Below are positions 33,105 to 51,604 of a stretch of 64,000 nt of DNA, piece by piece. Source of the stretch: Engraulis encrasicolus (taxonomy: Eukaryota; Chordata; Actinopteri; Clupeiformes; Engraulidae); assembly GCF_034702125.1 (NCBI RefSeq), contig NC_085871.1, positions 37,687,159-37,751,158 on the forward strand, in the 5' to 3' direction. The notes under the pieces were generated by a model. That model searched no databases, was not told the DNA's origin, and saw only the letters and a program-made list of their open reading frames with translations. Within the stretch, counting starts at the first letter, position 1. Each line of letters starts with the position of its first letter. The position numbers were made by a program, and so were the translations under genes.

Positions 33105-33149
33105 TGTGAGTGAGTGAGTGAGTGAGTGAGTGAGTGAGTGAGTGAGTGA
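33105..33149. repeat. (GTGA)n microsatellite
   Basis: About eleven GTGA units. Confidence 0.95.
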
Positions 33150-33535
33150 TGAGTTATGCTGAGTTAAGCTACTTTATGTTTGGAATAGTTTGCATCTTTC
33201 ATCACAAAGAGGGATTTTTAGAAAATGACAAAACTACAATGAATAATGTAGCCACTAGCCAAAGATCATGTTTCTAAATTAACCATGGACCTGACACATT
33301 GACGTGACCCACTGCTGTGAACACGTTTGTAAAGACAGGCTCAGACTACAAAATAAAACAAAATATCACAATACTTCATGTTGGCGAATAGGGATACAAC
33401 ATCCCCATTGAACAGAACAAAATGAGACTCTAGTGATAGCAAATGCAGTGTTAGGTTTGGCATTCCAGTTCATGTCATGTCCACCAACACTTCTCCTCTA
33501 GCTGCTAGATCACTATTTATTTTCCACAATGTTAT

Positions 33536-33699
33536 CAGGGGAGAGCGCGAACGCAGTCCCCCACTACCACAAATTATGCAGTCGAGATTCCCACATTTGG
33601 GGAATTCGCAGAGGTCAATATAGCCGAAGTGCAATGGCCATACCTCGCCCTGGGTGAACCACCTTCATGATCATGGTGTCTCCCCTGCCAGGTAAGTAT
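33536..33699 (-). ncRNA. RNU1: U1 snRNA gene, copy 4 (variant class)
   Basis: 164 nt with the same 5' end, 70K loop (GATCATGAAG), U1A loop (CCATTGCACTTCGG) and Sm site. It differs in stem-loop II: CCCAGGGCGAGGTATGG pairs with CTATATTGACCTCTGCG, where the other copies have CCTTTGGTGAGGCTCAG with CTGTGCTGACCCGAATG. The changes keep base pairing on both sides, so it is probably a functional variant and not a pseudogene. It is closer to the canonical vertebrate U1 at CCCAGGGCGAGG, and carries CTCGACTGC like canonical U1. Confidence 0.95.
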
Positions 33700-33737
33700 G
33701 ATTTCCTATTGCCAACCATCAGGACCTCATTCTACTC

Positions 33738-33756
33738 ACTACGATTCACAAGAAGG
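33738..33756 (-). promoter_or_regulatory. PSE-like element of U1 copy 4
   Basis: TTGTGAAT core at -46 to -53, identical to the other U1 copies despite the changed RNA. Confidence 0.7.
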
Positions 33757-33889
33757 GCAATGCTGTTATTATTATGCATCACTGCAATACAAGGTTTCAA
33801 AGCCACGATGACAAGAAACACGGACCTATTTGAGTCAACACTTGAATTGACCTATAATGTACTTAACATGAGGTTAAACGTATGAGACA

Positions 33890-34940
33890 GTAGAAGAGGT
33901 GGGGGTAGATCACCACCATGGACCTCCACAATAGCCTATGCTAACATTATGTCAGACACAACAACATTAACTCCATGAGCTCGTATTCAGCTGCCAGTTA
34001 AACTCAATGGGATTGTAGATGTAGTGCATACCAGCTGTTTACATGTCTCACGAGACATTATCCTTACACAAACACGTTGTACAGTGTGGAGTTCTTTATG
34101 AAGGGAGATCAAACAGCTAGCACAGCAACCTTGTATCCATTACACCCATTCAATCCATGACAGCGCGAGAACAACAACAATTCAAAGCTCTGGGTAGTGC
34201 GGCTTATCTGGACAGCTGCTAGGAATATATACAATAATCAGTGTACTTGTGAAGTGAAATCCTGTTCATCAACGTTTACTATGATCATTTTATTTTATTT
34301 TGATTTTGACCAAATCATATCCGGGTCACCACAATGCAGTTTCCGGTACGACATCAACATTCCGACCTGCTACAACTTTCCAACAATCCCTTTTCAAAGG
34401 ATAGAGTTTTGAAGTGTGGCGTGTTTACAAATTAAATTATTATACAGGCAAAACAATCTTATATGGATTAAATCAATATGTTTGCATCAACTATATGAAT
34501 AACATTGAGAACGCAACCCTCAACACAGAGATACTAAGCCATGAAAGAAACGTTCCTAGTTAGAACGTCTGTGACAAGGGATTCAAGTAGACCAAGACGC
34601 TTGCCTTCGTGGACAAATGTCGATATTCAAGTTTTAGCATTCTTGGACTTCACTTGATTTTCATAATGTGAATGACTGAAAGGGGTCGACACATCAAATG
34701 AATCGAGATGTGCTTAAAAAAAAAACAGACATTCCTGGAGCAACAGGGGTGGGAGATGTATCCGAATCGTGTTGGGTTTTACATATTGGGTTTTGATATA
34801 CTGCACCTAATAAAATATCTGCGTTATCTCCATTATGAGCAAAACCGGTTCCATTCAACGATCGTTCAGTATGCACACTTGTTCCATCTGAAGACAATAA
34901 CACTTAGTATCTCAATCTGCGCATTTCCATTGACAGCAAT
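33890..34940. other. spacer between U1 copy 4 and U2 copy 3
   Basis: No gene or clear repeat recognised after the short conserved U1 upstream block (to about 33940). Confidence 0.45.
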
Positions 34941-34944
34941 AGGG

Positions 34945-35132
34945 GGGTGCACCGTTCCTGGAGGTACTGCAATACCAGGTCGATGCGTGGAGTGGACGGA
35001 GCAAGCCCCTATTCCATCTCCCTGTTCCAAAAATCAATTTAATATATGGTCCCCGGGTAGGGGACGTATCAGATATTAAACTGATAAGAACAGATACTAC
35101 ACTTGATCTTAGCCAAAAGGCCGAGAAGCGAT
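34945..35132 (-). ncRNA. RNU2: U2 snRNA gene, copy 3
   Basis: 188 nt, same U2 sequence as copies 1 and 2 (ATCGCTTCTCGGCC, GTAGTA, GATTTTTGG). The flanks are diverged: only the PSE region (about 35161-35186), the 3'-box-like TGTCAATGGAAATG and the ATTACCAT...GCCAATCA block near -205 to -230 are recognisably shared. That contrast separates functional flanking sites from duplicated spacer. Confidence 0.95.
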
Positions 35133-35160
35133 ACAGTTTGGTAGTTCAAGCAAGGGGGTG

Positions 35161-35186
35161 GTTCACGGACCTACATTTCACGTGGG
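35161..35186 (-). promoter_or_regulatory. PSE-like element of U2 copy 3
   Basis: Minus-strand CACGTGAAATGTAG. The core is diverged and about 2 bp closer to the start than in copies 1 and 2. Confidence 0.5.
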
Positions 35187-35332
35187 CGGGCATTTAATAT
35201 TTTATATACAATTTATTCATATACCAATATTCTGCGCGCTGTTCCTAAACTGGATAAACACATTCCAATCCACTATCAAACCAGAAATAAAGTAGAAACG
35301 ATGTACATAAACAGCAAGTCAAACAGGAAGTA

Positions 35333-35362
35333 ATTACCATGAAGCATCGAATCAGCCAATCA
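35333..35362 (-). promoter_or_regulatory. distal SPH/CCAAT-like element of U2 copy 3
   Basis: The plus-strand text TTACCATGAAGCATCGAA then CAGCCAATCAT lies about -205 to -230 from the U2 start. It resembles the SPH (ZNF143) site plus a CCAAT box, and aligns with blocks upstream of U2 copies 1 and 2. Confidence 0.5.
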
Positions 35363-37951
<2,589 letters not shown>

Positions 37952-38935
37952 GTCCGCCTAATAGGCCTGCATTGGCATTTCACCATGGCCTGATGAGAAT
38001 AGTGGTAAGTGCTGCTAAGTGTTGTTTATTGTTTAATGTCACTCTGAATTAAAGAACAAAGAAAGGAAACAGGCCGGCAAACAATCCAGCACTACACAGA
38101 CAGGTCAATAGGGAAGATTTCCCCAGTCTTTTACAGACAGAAATCGTTTTTCTAGCCAATAAACCCACTGTATGATCATTTCCCCAGTGTTTTACCATTT
38201 TACTGTAACAGAAACTTTGACTTGTGACAGTGAGTTGAAAATTCAAAAAAAGTCAAAGAATGTGTGCGCATCAGTAGCACAGGTGCTGGACCAAACAGAA
38301 GATAGCCTAACTGAAGGGAAATGAGAAAGTGCTAGAACTTTGTCTTGCTGCGGGCCTTTATCGTTTCCCTTCAGAAAGTTGAAAATGCCCAGGAGAGGGC
38401 ACTGTTGTTTGTGTTATGAGATATCTTATAAGTCCTTCTGCCACCCTGCAGTAGGCTACACAGCACTCAGACAGTGAGCTTCAAAGTGTCAAACCAGCAG
38501 CATCCGTTCTCTGTCAACCTCTCAGTTTCTCCACCTGTCTCTCTACTGTATGTATCTGTCTGCCTTCTTTCTCTCTCTTTGAGTGTGCGTGCGTGTGCGC
38601 ATGCATGCGTGTGTGTGTGTGTGTGTGTACTTGGGTGGTGCCTCTGTGTATGTGGTGTGTGATGTCTTTGTGTCTGTGTCTGTGTGTCTGAGGTTTGGGT
38701 GTCTCCTGGCTGTGGTTTACTAAAGTGCCCAGCATGTGAAACACCTCCACTTTCACTCTGACCTCACCCAAAGCCAAAGGCGCCACTTTTTGAATTTCTA
38801 TAGGAAACCACCAGAGTAACTGTAACTGGCTGACTGTTTTTTTCTATTCATGAGAATATCATGAGCAGACAGACGTCATTCCAATCAAACTTTTGATTGC
38901 ATATTTTGTATTAATACTATTAATTTAGGCACTAC
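37952..38935. other. unassigned sequence with CT- and GT-rich tracts
   Basis: A GT-rich tract at 38580-38630 with GCGT/GCAT interruptions. The contexts around 37680-37760 and 38385-38480 (GAGGGCRCTGTTGTTT...GAGYYTCAAAGT) are similar, suggesting an old duplication. No gene recognised. Confidence 0.4.
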
Positions 38936-38959
38936 CTACGGTAGGGCACTCATCCACTA
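38936..38959 (+). mobile_element. 5' head fragment of SINE split by Tc1 copy 1
   Basis: GTAGGGCACTCATCCACTA looks like the part of a tRNA-derived head before the B box. It resumes at 40566 with ...TATGTGGCCGACCTGGGTTC after removal of the Tc1 element and one TA. Confidence 0.55.
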
Positions 38960-40565
<1,606 letters not shown>

Positions 40566-40715
40566 TATGTGGCCGACCTGGGTTCGATTCCCGGCCCGGG
40601 TCCTTTGCCAGGCCTTCCCCGTCTTTCTCTCCCCACTCGCTTCCTGTCAACATCTTCACTGTACTATCATATTTAAAGTCAAAAAGACCAAAAAATATCT
40701 TTAAAAAAATATATA
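40566..40715 (+). mobile_element. SINE body, 3' part of the SINE split by Tc1 copy 1
   Basis: B box GGGTTCGATTCCCGG at about 40580, the body GTCTTTCTCTCCCCACTCGC, and the tail AAAAAGACCAAAAAATATC. Same family as 4603-4790. Confidence 0.75.
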
Positions 40716-41403
40716 GGCTACTATTCATTTAGATACCAGTGTAAATGTATCAGACTGGCAGACGGGCAGAGCACCACCATCCTAGTGTTGTTACACTTTG
40801 ACATGTAATCCCTTGGATATCCATTGTCTATCCATAAATAAACCAAAACACCAAACCAAAACTAAATCAAACCTTTGATTGCCTATTTTTTATTAGTATT
40901 AATTTAGATACCAAAGTATCTGACTGGCAAATGGGCAGACCACCCTCCTATATGTGTGTAGCAGTCATTGTAAAGTCAATATTCTCATTTCCAATTCATG
41001 CAGTTGCTGTTGATGTGCACATTTGCCCATTACTGTAGTTATTTTTAACAGCAGCCTGTTTCTTCTTGCCTCGTTATTTAGAGTGGTAGGCGTACACTGT
41101 AAAACATTGCAGCTATAGTTAAATGTAAAACAAGTATTTGGATGTAGGATGAAGGAAGGAGGATTAAGTTAACTGAACTTGAGACTTAACTCAACTCAAG
41201 GCCTTCACAAGTTGAGTTAACTTACAAACTTAAGGCTGCAGAGCAATTTAATTTTTTAAATGTAACTGGCTGCAATGTGTTACAGTAGGCTTATGTTATA
41301 AAATAAGAATGTGTATCCTAAGTAAGCTCTAAGTAAGCTCTAGGCATGCTAATCCCATGCTGACTTTGTTCTCAGATTTCATGGAGTCAAGACATGGCAT
41401 GTA
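40716..41403. other. unassigned sequence between the two Tc1 copies
   Basis: A local inverted pair, AAGTTAACTGAACTTGAG against TTGAGTTAACTT (about 41165-41225). A duplicated phrase, ATTAGTATTAATTTAGATACCA, occurs in variant form near 40725 and 40890. No gene recognised. Confidence 0.4.
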
Positions 41404-43007
<1,604 letters not shown>

Positions 43008-43012
43008 TAGAG

Positions 43013-43196
43013 AGAGCACAAGTTCCTAGCTAGGAAGCCGACAGGGAGGACAAAGGGGCAGTTGTCCCAGGTCCAGGGATATTGGGGGCCCAGAAATGGG
43101 TCTTTAGCATACATGTATGTATTGGTTGCGGGGCCCTTTCAAATTACTTTGTCCTGGGCCTGGCTACAGCTGTCAGCAGCCCTGGTCCCTAGTCTA
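43013..43196 (+). repeat. interspersed repeat with GGGGGCCCAGAA core, copy 1
   Basis: AAGCCGACAGGGAGGACAAA, CAGGGATATTGGGGGCCCAG, ACTTTGTCCTGGGCCTGG and CAGCCCTGGTCCCTAGTCTA are shared with 54415-54825 and, in reverse, with 52905-53096. Class not determined. Confidence 0.65.
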
Positions 43197-43199
43197 TAC

Positions 43200-43316
43200 C
43201 TACACTGACAACAGCATTATATTTCAATATCTCACAAAAGTTCAATTGTAAAGTCATTTTCTCATTTGCAAACTGGATGATGAATGAAAAACAGTCCCCC
43301 AAAAGTTGTTGTGGCT
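43200..43316 (-). mobile_element. fragment of the 2453-3202 MITE family
   Basis: CTGACAACAGCATTATATTT and AAAAACAGTCCCCCAAAAGT match the interior of that palindromic element. Confidence 0.75.
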
Positions 43317-43607
43317 ACTACTATATTGCTAACCTGCCTTCACTCACATATGAATTGTGAGTGCCATTCCATCGCTAACCCAAAGGGTTCAATATGATAT
43401 CGCTTTCATCCCATTCCTAACCCATACGGCTCAATATGATGCCGGCCCTTTTGCAGCCATTACAGTTTCAAGTGTTTTGGGAAGGCTGTCCACAAAGTTG
43501 AAGAGTGTGTTCAACACATTTTTTGACTATTTTTCCCCAAAGTGCATTGGTGAGGTCACACATAGGTTATTTGTCGAGAAGGCCTGGCTCTCAGTCTTCC
43601 CTCTAAA

Positions 43608-43700
43608 TCAGGGGTCCCCAAACTAAGGCCCGGGGGCCGGATGCGGCCCGCCATCCCCCTTTGACCGGCCCTCCACCTCTCTGCACCTCACCATTTGAAC
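43608..43700. mobile_element. hAT-type terminal fragment
   Basis: CAGGGGTCCCCAAACTAAGG followed by CCCGGGGGCCGGATGCGG resembles the terminus of vertebrate hAT elements and the inner text of 4115-4498 (GGGGCCAGATGCGGCC). The other end was not located. Confidence 0.45.
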
Positions 43701-43902
43701 TGGCCCAAAGAAGCAATCCTCACAGAAAAAAATAATGATATGATATATCAACAGGCCTTCCTTAATTTTCACTAACCTAGTGTGAATCATCAGAAGTGTC
43801 TTGTCTTGATAGTTTATAAGTGAAACAATAGAAATGGTAGGCCTGTTTATATTACAGTAAGATGAGAAACTGTCAATCACCATATTTTTCTTTTTTTTTT
43901 TT

Positions 43903-44088
43903 AAGTATTTTTTGGGCCTTTTTGGCCTTTAATATTACAGGACAGTTTGAGAGTAGACAGGAAATGATTGGGAGAGAGAGATGGGGCAGGGCTGGGAAAT
44001 CACCCCGGTCGGACTCGAACCGGGGTCCCCGTGGGCATGCAAGCCCAAATGTGGGGGGCTTAGCATGCTGCGCCACAGCGCCCCCCTC
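43903..44088 (-). mobile_element. tRNA-derived SINE
   Basis: The minus-strand head GTGGCGCAGCATGCTAAGCC (A-box region) and GGTTCGAGTCCGACC (B box) form a tRNA-like head. The body CATCTCTCTCTCCCAATCAT and CTGTCCTGTAATATTAAAGG follows, then A/T-rich sequence. It is the best-preserved tRNA-like head of the family in this window. Confidence 0.8.
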
Positions 44089-44289
44089 ACCATATTTTTC
44101 TAACGTTTCCTTGCTTTCCATGTTTGTTATTAGCCTATTTCAAATTGAAAAACATGTGAAGTACTCACTTCTTTTGCAAATCACTTGTAATGATGAGCTA
44201 TTAACGGGCAGTGGCCTAGTATACAGACCACATGATTGATCCCGGCCCCTGATCACAGAGATCTGAACCACAACATGATTTTAGTATCC

Positions 44290-45440
44290 TTGAAGAACAT
44301 TTGAACACTTTTGGATGAAAGTTTTGGGTTGTTATCTTATTGAAAGATCCAGTGAGGATCTTAGCTTCCTCTATAAGCATATTTTTGCACGGTCACCTTC
44401 CACATTCTATCATAATCTTCTACTTGTATGGTGCCGTACACCCAAACAAGGTTTCCTGTGGCTGAGGCTGCCACATAATGATGCTCCCACCGTGTTTAAT
44501 TGTGGAAACCATGTTATAAAGTTTTAAGGACTATCCCTTTCTTCACCTGACAGAAGCAGAATCCATGCATCAAAGCAGGTGCAATTGAATCTCATCAGAT
44601 GAAAGCAGAGACTTTCAAAACTCATTTTTGACTTTCAAATGTTCATAGGAAAAGCTCAACAACACTCTCTATGCACCACCTTTAGTAAAAGGGTTCTTCC
44701 GTGATGATGGCCCCAAAGCCCAATATGATGACAAGCCCTAACAGCTGCTTTTCTTGAAATAAAAACTCCAGGTGAGGCCAGGTCAATAACAACCATCTAG
44801 GTAGGTGTCCAATGGTCTAATGAGACTAAGCAGTTTCCACAGTTACACATAGTGTTGGGGGCATCAAGTTTTTAGACTGTTATTCAGCCTCAGACACAAG
44901 GAGTCTGGGTCTGGATCTGGATTGCTGGGTCCTCCAACAACATTTTACCCCAAAGTAAACATTTAAATTAGTTCAGAGGTTCTTCAAGGACACTAAAACC
45001 ATGATACTGGAATGACCCGCTCAAATTCCAGTCCTCAATCCCACTGAGAGTCTGTGGCAAATGTCTATGCTCAGCATCCATGCAATTTGAACCAGCTAGA
45101 ACACTTTGCATTGAAGAAATGGGCCAAAATCCCTAGTGGGGCATGTGCCAACCTAAGTAACAACTGACCAAAGTGCCTGTTGTCAGTTTTGGTTCATAAA
45201 TGGCGTCATATTGACTGATAATGATCAGGGGGCTAATAATTTTGTCCTTGTCATTTTTGCCCTTTTTTGTTTAAACTCATTGTAACTATAGAAAAATGCA
45301 AATTCAACTCATTGAACATTATCTCCATCAGTGTATTTGTTTCCAGAATAACAGAAACGGTTCATAATGGTCATTCTCACTGAGAAATCAAGAGTAATGT
45401 CTAATTTCAGGAGGGAGGCTAATAATATCGTCCTCAACTG
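44290..45440. pseudogene. decayed Tc1/mariner remnant, rearranged
   Basis: Antisense transposase-like text lies at 44310-44520: GTACACCCAAACAAGGTTTC and CACCGTGTTTAATTGTGG correspond to a (V)KHGG...NLVWVYG-like region. Near 45030-45150 the sense text CAATCCCACTGAGAGTCTG and GAAATGGGCCAAAATCCC corresponds to NP(T)ESLW and the EEWAKIP region. GGGGGCTAATAATTTTGTCC (45228) and GAGGCTAATAATATCGTCC (45415) look like end repeats. No open frame remains. The mixed orientation suggests inversion or two remnants. Confidence 0.5.
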
Positions 45441-45717
45441 TAAGTTCATATGTTCAACTGTGAGTCAATGTTGGTTAGCAAATATTTTTTGGCAATATAA
45501 TGTGTTGCTGAGTGGGCAGGATACGGGTGTGGGGCATTTAGCAATTCATCTCTTGCCATATTGTAGGAGTTTTTGTGTATTTCTTGAAGTGTTTAATGTT
45601 TTGTGTGTGTGTGTGTGCATGTGCATGTGCATGTGGTATATGGGCTGACATATGTTGGCATATAGATTTCTTTCTGGTTTGTGAGTATGTCAATAGCAAT
45701 AATACCCTCCTTATGGC

Positions 45718-45928
<211 letters not shown>

Positions 45929-46290
45929 TTGATGCTCCGTCTTGAGCTGAGAAAGAGGTGTGAGTCTTTGCAGTCAACAAACAACAAACAAAGGTAGTGT
46001 ACGTGTATATCTCGATCTAGGGTTGTGTCCATCTTCATCCAGTTTACAACCTGTTGGATGAGGTAGGCTACTTACTTGGATAGGGGCTGGGGGGACAGGC
46101 ATACTTGCCTTAGGTAAACATGCACGTGGAGACACACACACACACAGACAGAGGCACAGACACTGACACACACACACATGCATGCACGCACGCACACACA
46201 CACATGCGCGTGTGCGCACGTAACGTACGCACACACAGGTACATTCTGTGAGTCATCATAGGTGTCTCCACCGCCCAACCCCCCCACACA

Positions 46291-46400
<110 letters not shown>

Positions 46401-46666
46401 GGAATACTCATATAACCCGTCAACTCACGATAGCAAGAGATAGTGAGATAGAGTGTAGTAGTTAAATGCCAGTCCCTTGGGCGCCAGAGCAAGAGAGAAA
46501 AAAACAAGACGAGGAAGAGAGAGAAGATGAAAAAAAGCACACATTACCCAAAGGTGGAATTTCATAACAAGTGCCAGGTTGGTCTTGATTCACCTGTCTG
46601 GCTGTACTAGCGTGTTAGCACAGCAAGCCAACCAGACACTTGGCTTTCACAATCAACAACCCCCCA

Positions 46667-46796
<130 letters not shown>

Positions 46797-46799
46797 TCA

Positions 46800-48008
46800 T
46801 CCATCCGCCTACCCGCTCTAAACCTGTGCACCTCAGTCTGCATGGGATCAATTCCAGGTAGGTGTAAAGTCCCCCTAACACCTTTCTTAGTATCCATTTT
46901 TTTTTGACTCAATGTCCCTCAATGGCAACAAAACACCGGCCCATCTCAGTTGTTTCCTTCTCAACACCCCCCTAAGCCTCCCCAACGCCCCCTGGGGGCG
47001 CTGTAGAGCCCCCATTGAGAAATACTCAATTAAATTTACCATTTTGCAAATTATACCTCATTTTAGTATCCCTGTTTATATTGCAACCGTTGCAACGTAC
47101 TGTACCAAGACCGTAACAATCACAAACAACTCTGAGAAATGACAGGTGGTGCAGAAGTGAAGTGAAAGGACTTTCCCTGACTCATCTGTAGACAAGGAGA
47201 GCAAGGCAGACAGACGGAAATAACAACTTTGACAGTTGGAACGACAGTACTTGACAGCATGGACTGCAGCTGACAGTAAAAGAAAATCCCTCAGTTTGCC
47301 AAGGTGTGCCTTAAGAAAACAAACACTGATACGCTGAGTAGGAGTGAGTCAACATTTGAAAGTTTGTTGACGTTACAGTTTTACGAAGTAAATAATGCTG
47401 TTGAAATGCAAATAGATGGATAAAGCATTTATTTTAACAGTAAATTGACTTTTGTTTTTTTGTTTTTGTCCGGTGTGTCGAAAATAGAGTGAGCCTGCAG
47501 AGTCACCAGTGCTCCTCACATCCGATTTTTCCACACAAAAAAAGAGGGAAAGAGGAGAGGCACTCTGATATTTGAGAATAAAAATTAAAAAGTATAAAAA
47601 AGCCATTACTATAACATGGCAAATATGTTTAAAAACACATGGGCCTACGCATTGTGGTCATGTTGGCCTACATCAGGGCATTGACAAAGAATTTAGTAGG
47701 TCAAAGGTTAAAATGGCACCCATATGTGTCAAAGGGGATGGAGTCTTCCTATCCCATTTTTGTTTTAATATATAAACATACAGTGGAAATGGGAGGTACA
47801 TTGGAGCTTGATCCAAAGGGCCCCGAATGAGGTGTTACGTCTGCATGGAATAACAATAATCTCACAACTGAACTATACAGATAGGCCTGCTGTTTTGAGG
47901 TGAAGTGAAAATGAAAGCCCATTTGGTAAACTCCAATTCCCATTGTCATTGTGACACAGCACTCCATAGCACACAAGGGCACACTACACACAACAAAATT
48001 GCATTTAG
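46800..48008. other. unassigned sequence
   Basis: No gene or bounded repeat recognised. CCCCCTGGGGGCG at 46988 is a short palindrome-like GC block. Confidence 0.4.
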
Positions 48009-48222
48009 GCCTCACCCGTGTAAGGGGGCAGCCTTCAATGGCACCCCAAGGGAGCAGTACGACGGGACGGTACCATGCTCAGGGTACCTCAGTCATGGAG
48101 GAGGATGGGGGAGAGCACTGGTTAATTACTCCCCCCACCAACCTGGCAGGTCGGGACTCGAACCGGCAACCTTTGGGCTACAAGTCTGACGCCCTAACTG
48201 CTTACCCATGGCCTTGACTGCC
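48009..48222 (-). mobile_element. tRNA-like SINE of a second family
   Basis: On the minus strand the sequence reads GTAAGCAGTTAGGGCGTCAG, ACTTGTAGCCCAAAGGTTGC and GGTTCGAGTCCCGACCTGCC (B box), then a body with TCCTCCATGACTGAGG, GTACC and GTCGTACTGC and TTGAAGGCTGCCCCCTTACA. The body differs from the other SINEs in this window. Confidence 0.7.
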
Positions 48223-49066
48223 CTTAATCAGGCCGACCAGAACAATGCCGGTGTACATTACCGCAACAATTACATTTGAAACAAAAGTGCTTACCTGCAA
48301 ACCACTTGTGTTCATACCGGGCTCTGAACTTTTCTGCATGTAACTGTGTGTTACCTGGATGAACCTGCTGACGTCCACATTGTTGGCGGAGAACTTTTTT
48401 TTTTTTCAACCAGACCAACCAAAGTCAACCAAACCAACTTATTTTTCAGTTCAGATTGTGAATTGTACGGTTCTCAAATGCTCAGACTTGCGGTGTGAAC
48501 GTGCAGCCGGTTGGTGATTAGGTGTGGGAATGGGCATTGACGTGGTTCTCAGGTGGCCTGAACGCCCCTAGAGATATGGCTTACTCCTCTAAACCCTTTA
48601 ACCCCTTTGCACAGAGACTTATTCTTCTTTATTGTCCATTAAACGTACATGAAATGGAAAATTTGTTTTGGTGGTGGCACAAGGACACACAAGACAAGCA
48701 CACATCACAGTCAACACAATCATTTAAAAAAAATGCACAGAGCCTATGTTATAATCTTACTGTAACCAACATTTTAATGGCTATGTCTTAATGTTTTACT
48801 TAAGGCTCTCAGTAGTGTCATAGCAATGTTGTTATAATGTAGGCCTAATTGAGTAGTTTCAGCAAATAGTGAATAGGCCCGCCGGCGACCCCATCTGCAG
48901 TAAGAGGCTACAGTCCATGAAATCCTTTCATGAGTTATTAACCCACACAAGCATTATTTTCCGTTTGAATAAATCCCTTCATGTTGGTTTAATAATACAT
49001 AATGCTAATACAAGACTTTGAGATCCCCATAATCCTTCAGTCTTATAACAAGTTTACCTGCCCACA
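48223..49066. other. unassigned sequence
   Basis: No supported gene or bounded repeat. Confidence 0.4.
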
Positions 49067-49309
49067 GGGCTGGACTGGGGAAGAAATAGGGCCTGGGCAC
49101 ATTTGACTTAAATCGCCCCCTCATAATTACATGTAGTGGCGCAGAACTGACTCACCAGTGGGCCCCGCACCCTCTTGGGCCCCTTTTTTCAGATATGTAG
49201 AAAAATTCTATATATACTATATTTTTTACGTTTCTGAAAATAGGGCCCCACGAGGGTGCGGGGCCCACCGGGAAATGCCCGGTATGCCAGATGGGCAGTC
49301 CAGCCCTGT
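49067..49309. mobile_element. MITE with CAGGGCTGGACTG termini and internal palindrome
   Basis: The ends CAGGGCTGGACTGG and GCAGTCCAGCCCTG are inverted. Inside, GGGCCCCGCACCCTCTTGGG (49159) and its inverted partner GGGCCCCACGAGGGTGCGGG (49244) form a second hairpin. Flanks CCTGCCCA and TCTGTCCC are only a weak 8-bp match, so the hAT assignment is tentative. Confidence 0.65.
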
Positions 49310-50434
<1,125 letters not shown>

Positions 50435-50828
50435 CTCTTTGCACTCTGGTAGAAAGCAGTCCAGACAGGGTGTGTAACTGAACTCACAGTTGGAAAAACC
50501 AAACATTACATTTTTTGCACAAGTCTGCAAAACAAACAACAAAAAGGCAACGAAACGTGTCAAAGAGGTTAACGTTTCAACACGAAACGTCTCACAGCAC
50601 TCCAAGCCTTTGAGTGTTTAATTGTACGTTGCAAATCTGGAAAGCAGCCTCTGTGGCTCTCTGTGTTCACACATAGGTGTGTTGTCTGTCTGCTGCCAGA
50701 TACTCAGTAATTACTGCAAGTCAAGAGCAGAGCAGAGCTGTGCTTTCCCAGAGCATGTGAGGATTTGTCCATCGCTTGTCCATAACTGCTGCACTTGGGT
50801 GTGTTGTGTGTGTGCTTACATCTGTGTC

Positions 50829-50861
50829 GTGTGTGTGTGTGTGTGCGTGTGTGTGTGCGTG

Positions 50862-50949
<88 letters not shown>

Positions 50950-50980
50950 TGCGTGCGTGCGTGTGGGTGTGTGTGTGAGA
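50829..50980. repeat. (GT)n microsatellite
   Basis: GT run with GCGT interruptions, followed by a short GA run. Confidence 0.97.
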
Positions 50981-51099
50981 GAGAGACTGTCTGTTTACAC
51001 ATAAGTATGCAGATGTCTCTGTACGTGTATGTGTATCATGTGCATGTGTATAAATATGTCGTCTGTTTGGGTCCTATTGGTGTGAGTGTGTTAGGAGTG

Positions 51100-51553
51100 G
51101 GTGAGTGGTGGTAGTGGTGGTGGTGGTGGTGGGGTGGGGGTTATGTCCGTATGTGTCGGTGTGTGTGTTTGTGAGAAATAGAAAGAGACAGAAAGAGAGA
51201 GGGGAAAGAGATCCAAGCATCCAGCGGGATAAAGTGATGGGAACCTATGTGTGTGTTTACTTCCCAGAGGACAAAAGCATGAGGCACAGGAGAGGAGAGG
51301 AGGGGAAAAGCATTGTCCTGACCCGAGCAGGAGCAGGAGCAGGAGCAGGTGTTGGCCAAGACAACAGCAGAGCAGAGCAGAAGAAATGGATAGTTACAGG
51401 GAAACCTGGCTGGGGGGTGGTGTTGGTGGTGGTGGGGGGGTGGGGGGGGGGTGCTGTGGGAGAGGAAGGAAGAAAGAGAGAAAAGAAGAAAGAGAAGAAA
51501 GAGAAGAGAGGCAAAACTGCGTGTTTGTGTGTGAGTGAGCGAGAGAGAGAGAC

Positions 51554-51604
<51 letters not shown>

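Noticed and set aside
27751..33885. Small frames with the repeated text MIMVSPLPGKYDF or NVIRGERGRSPPLPQ
   Set aside because: They lie antisense to U1 snRNA genes and recur only because the RNA genes are repeated.
34708..35079. 123-residue plus-strand frame
   Set aside because: Its C-terminal half is the antisense of U2 copy 3. No gene support.
43903..44088. Functional tRNA gene
   Set aside because: The A and B boxes are present, but the head continues into a SINE body shared with other copies and a proper acceptor stem was not seen. It is a tRNA-derived SINE.
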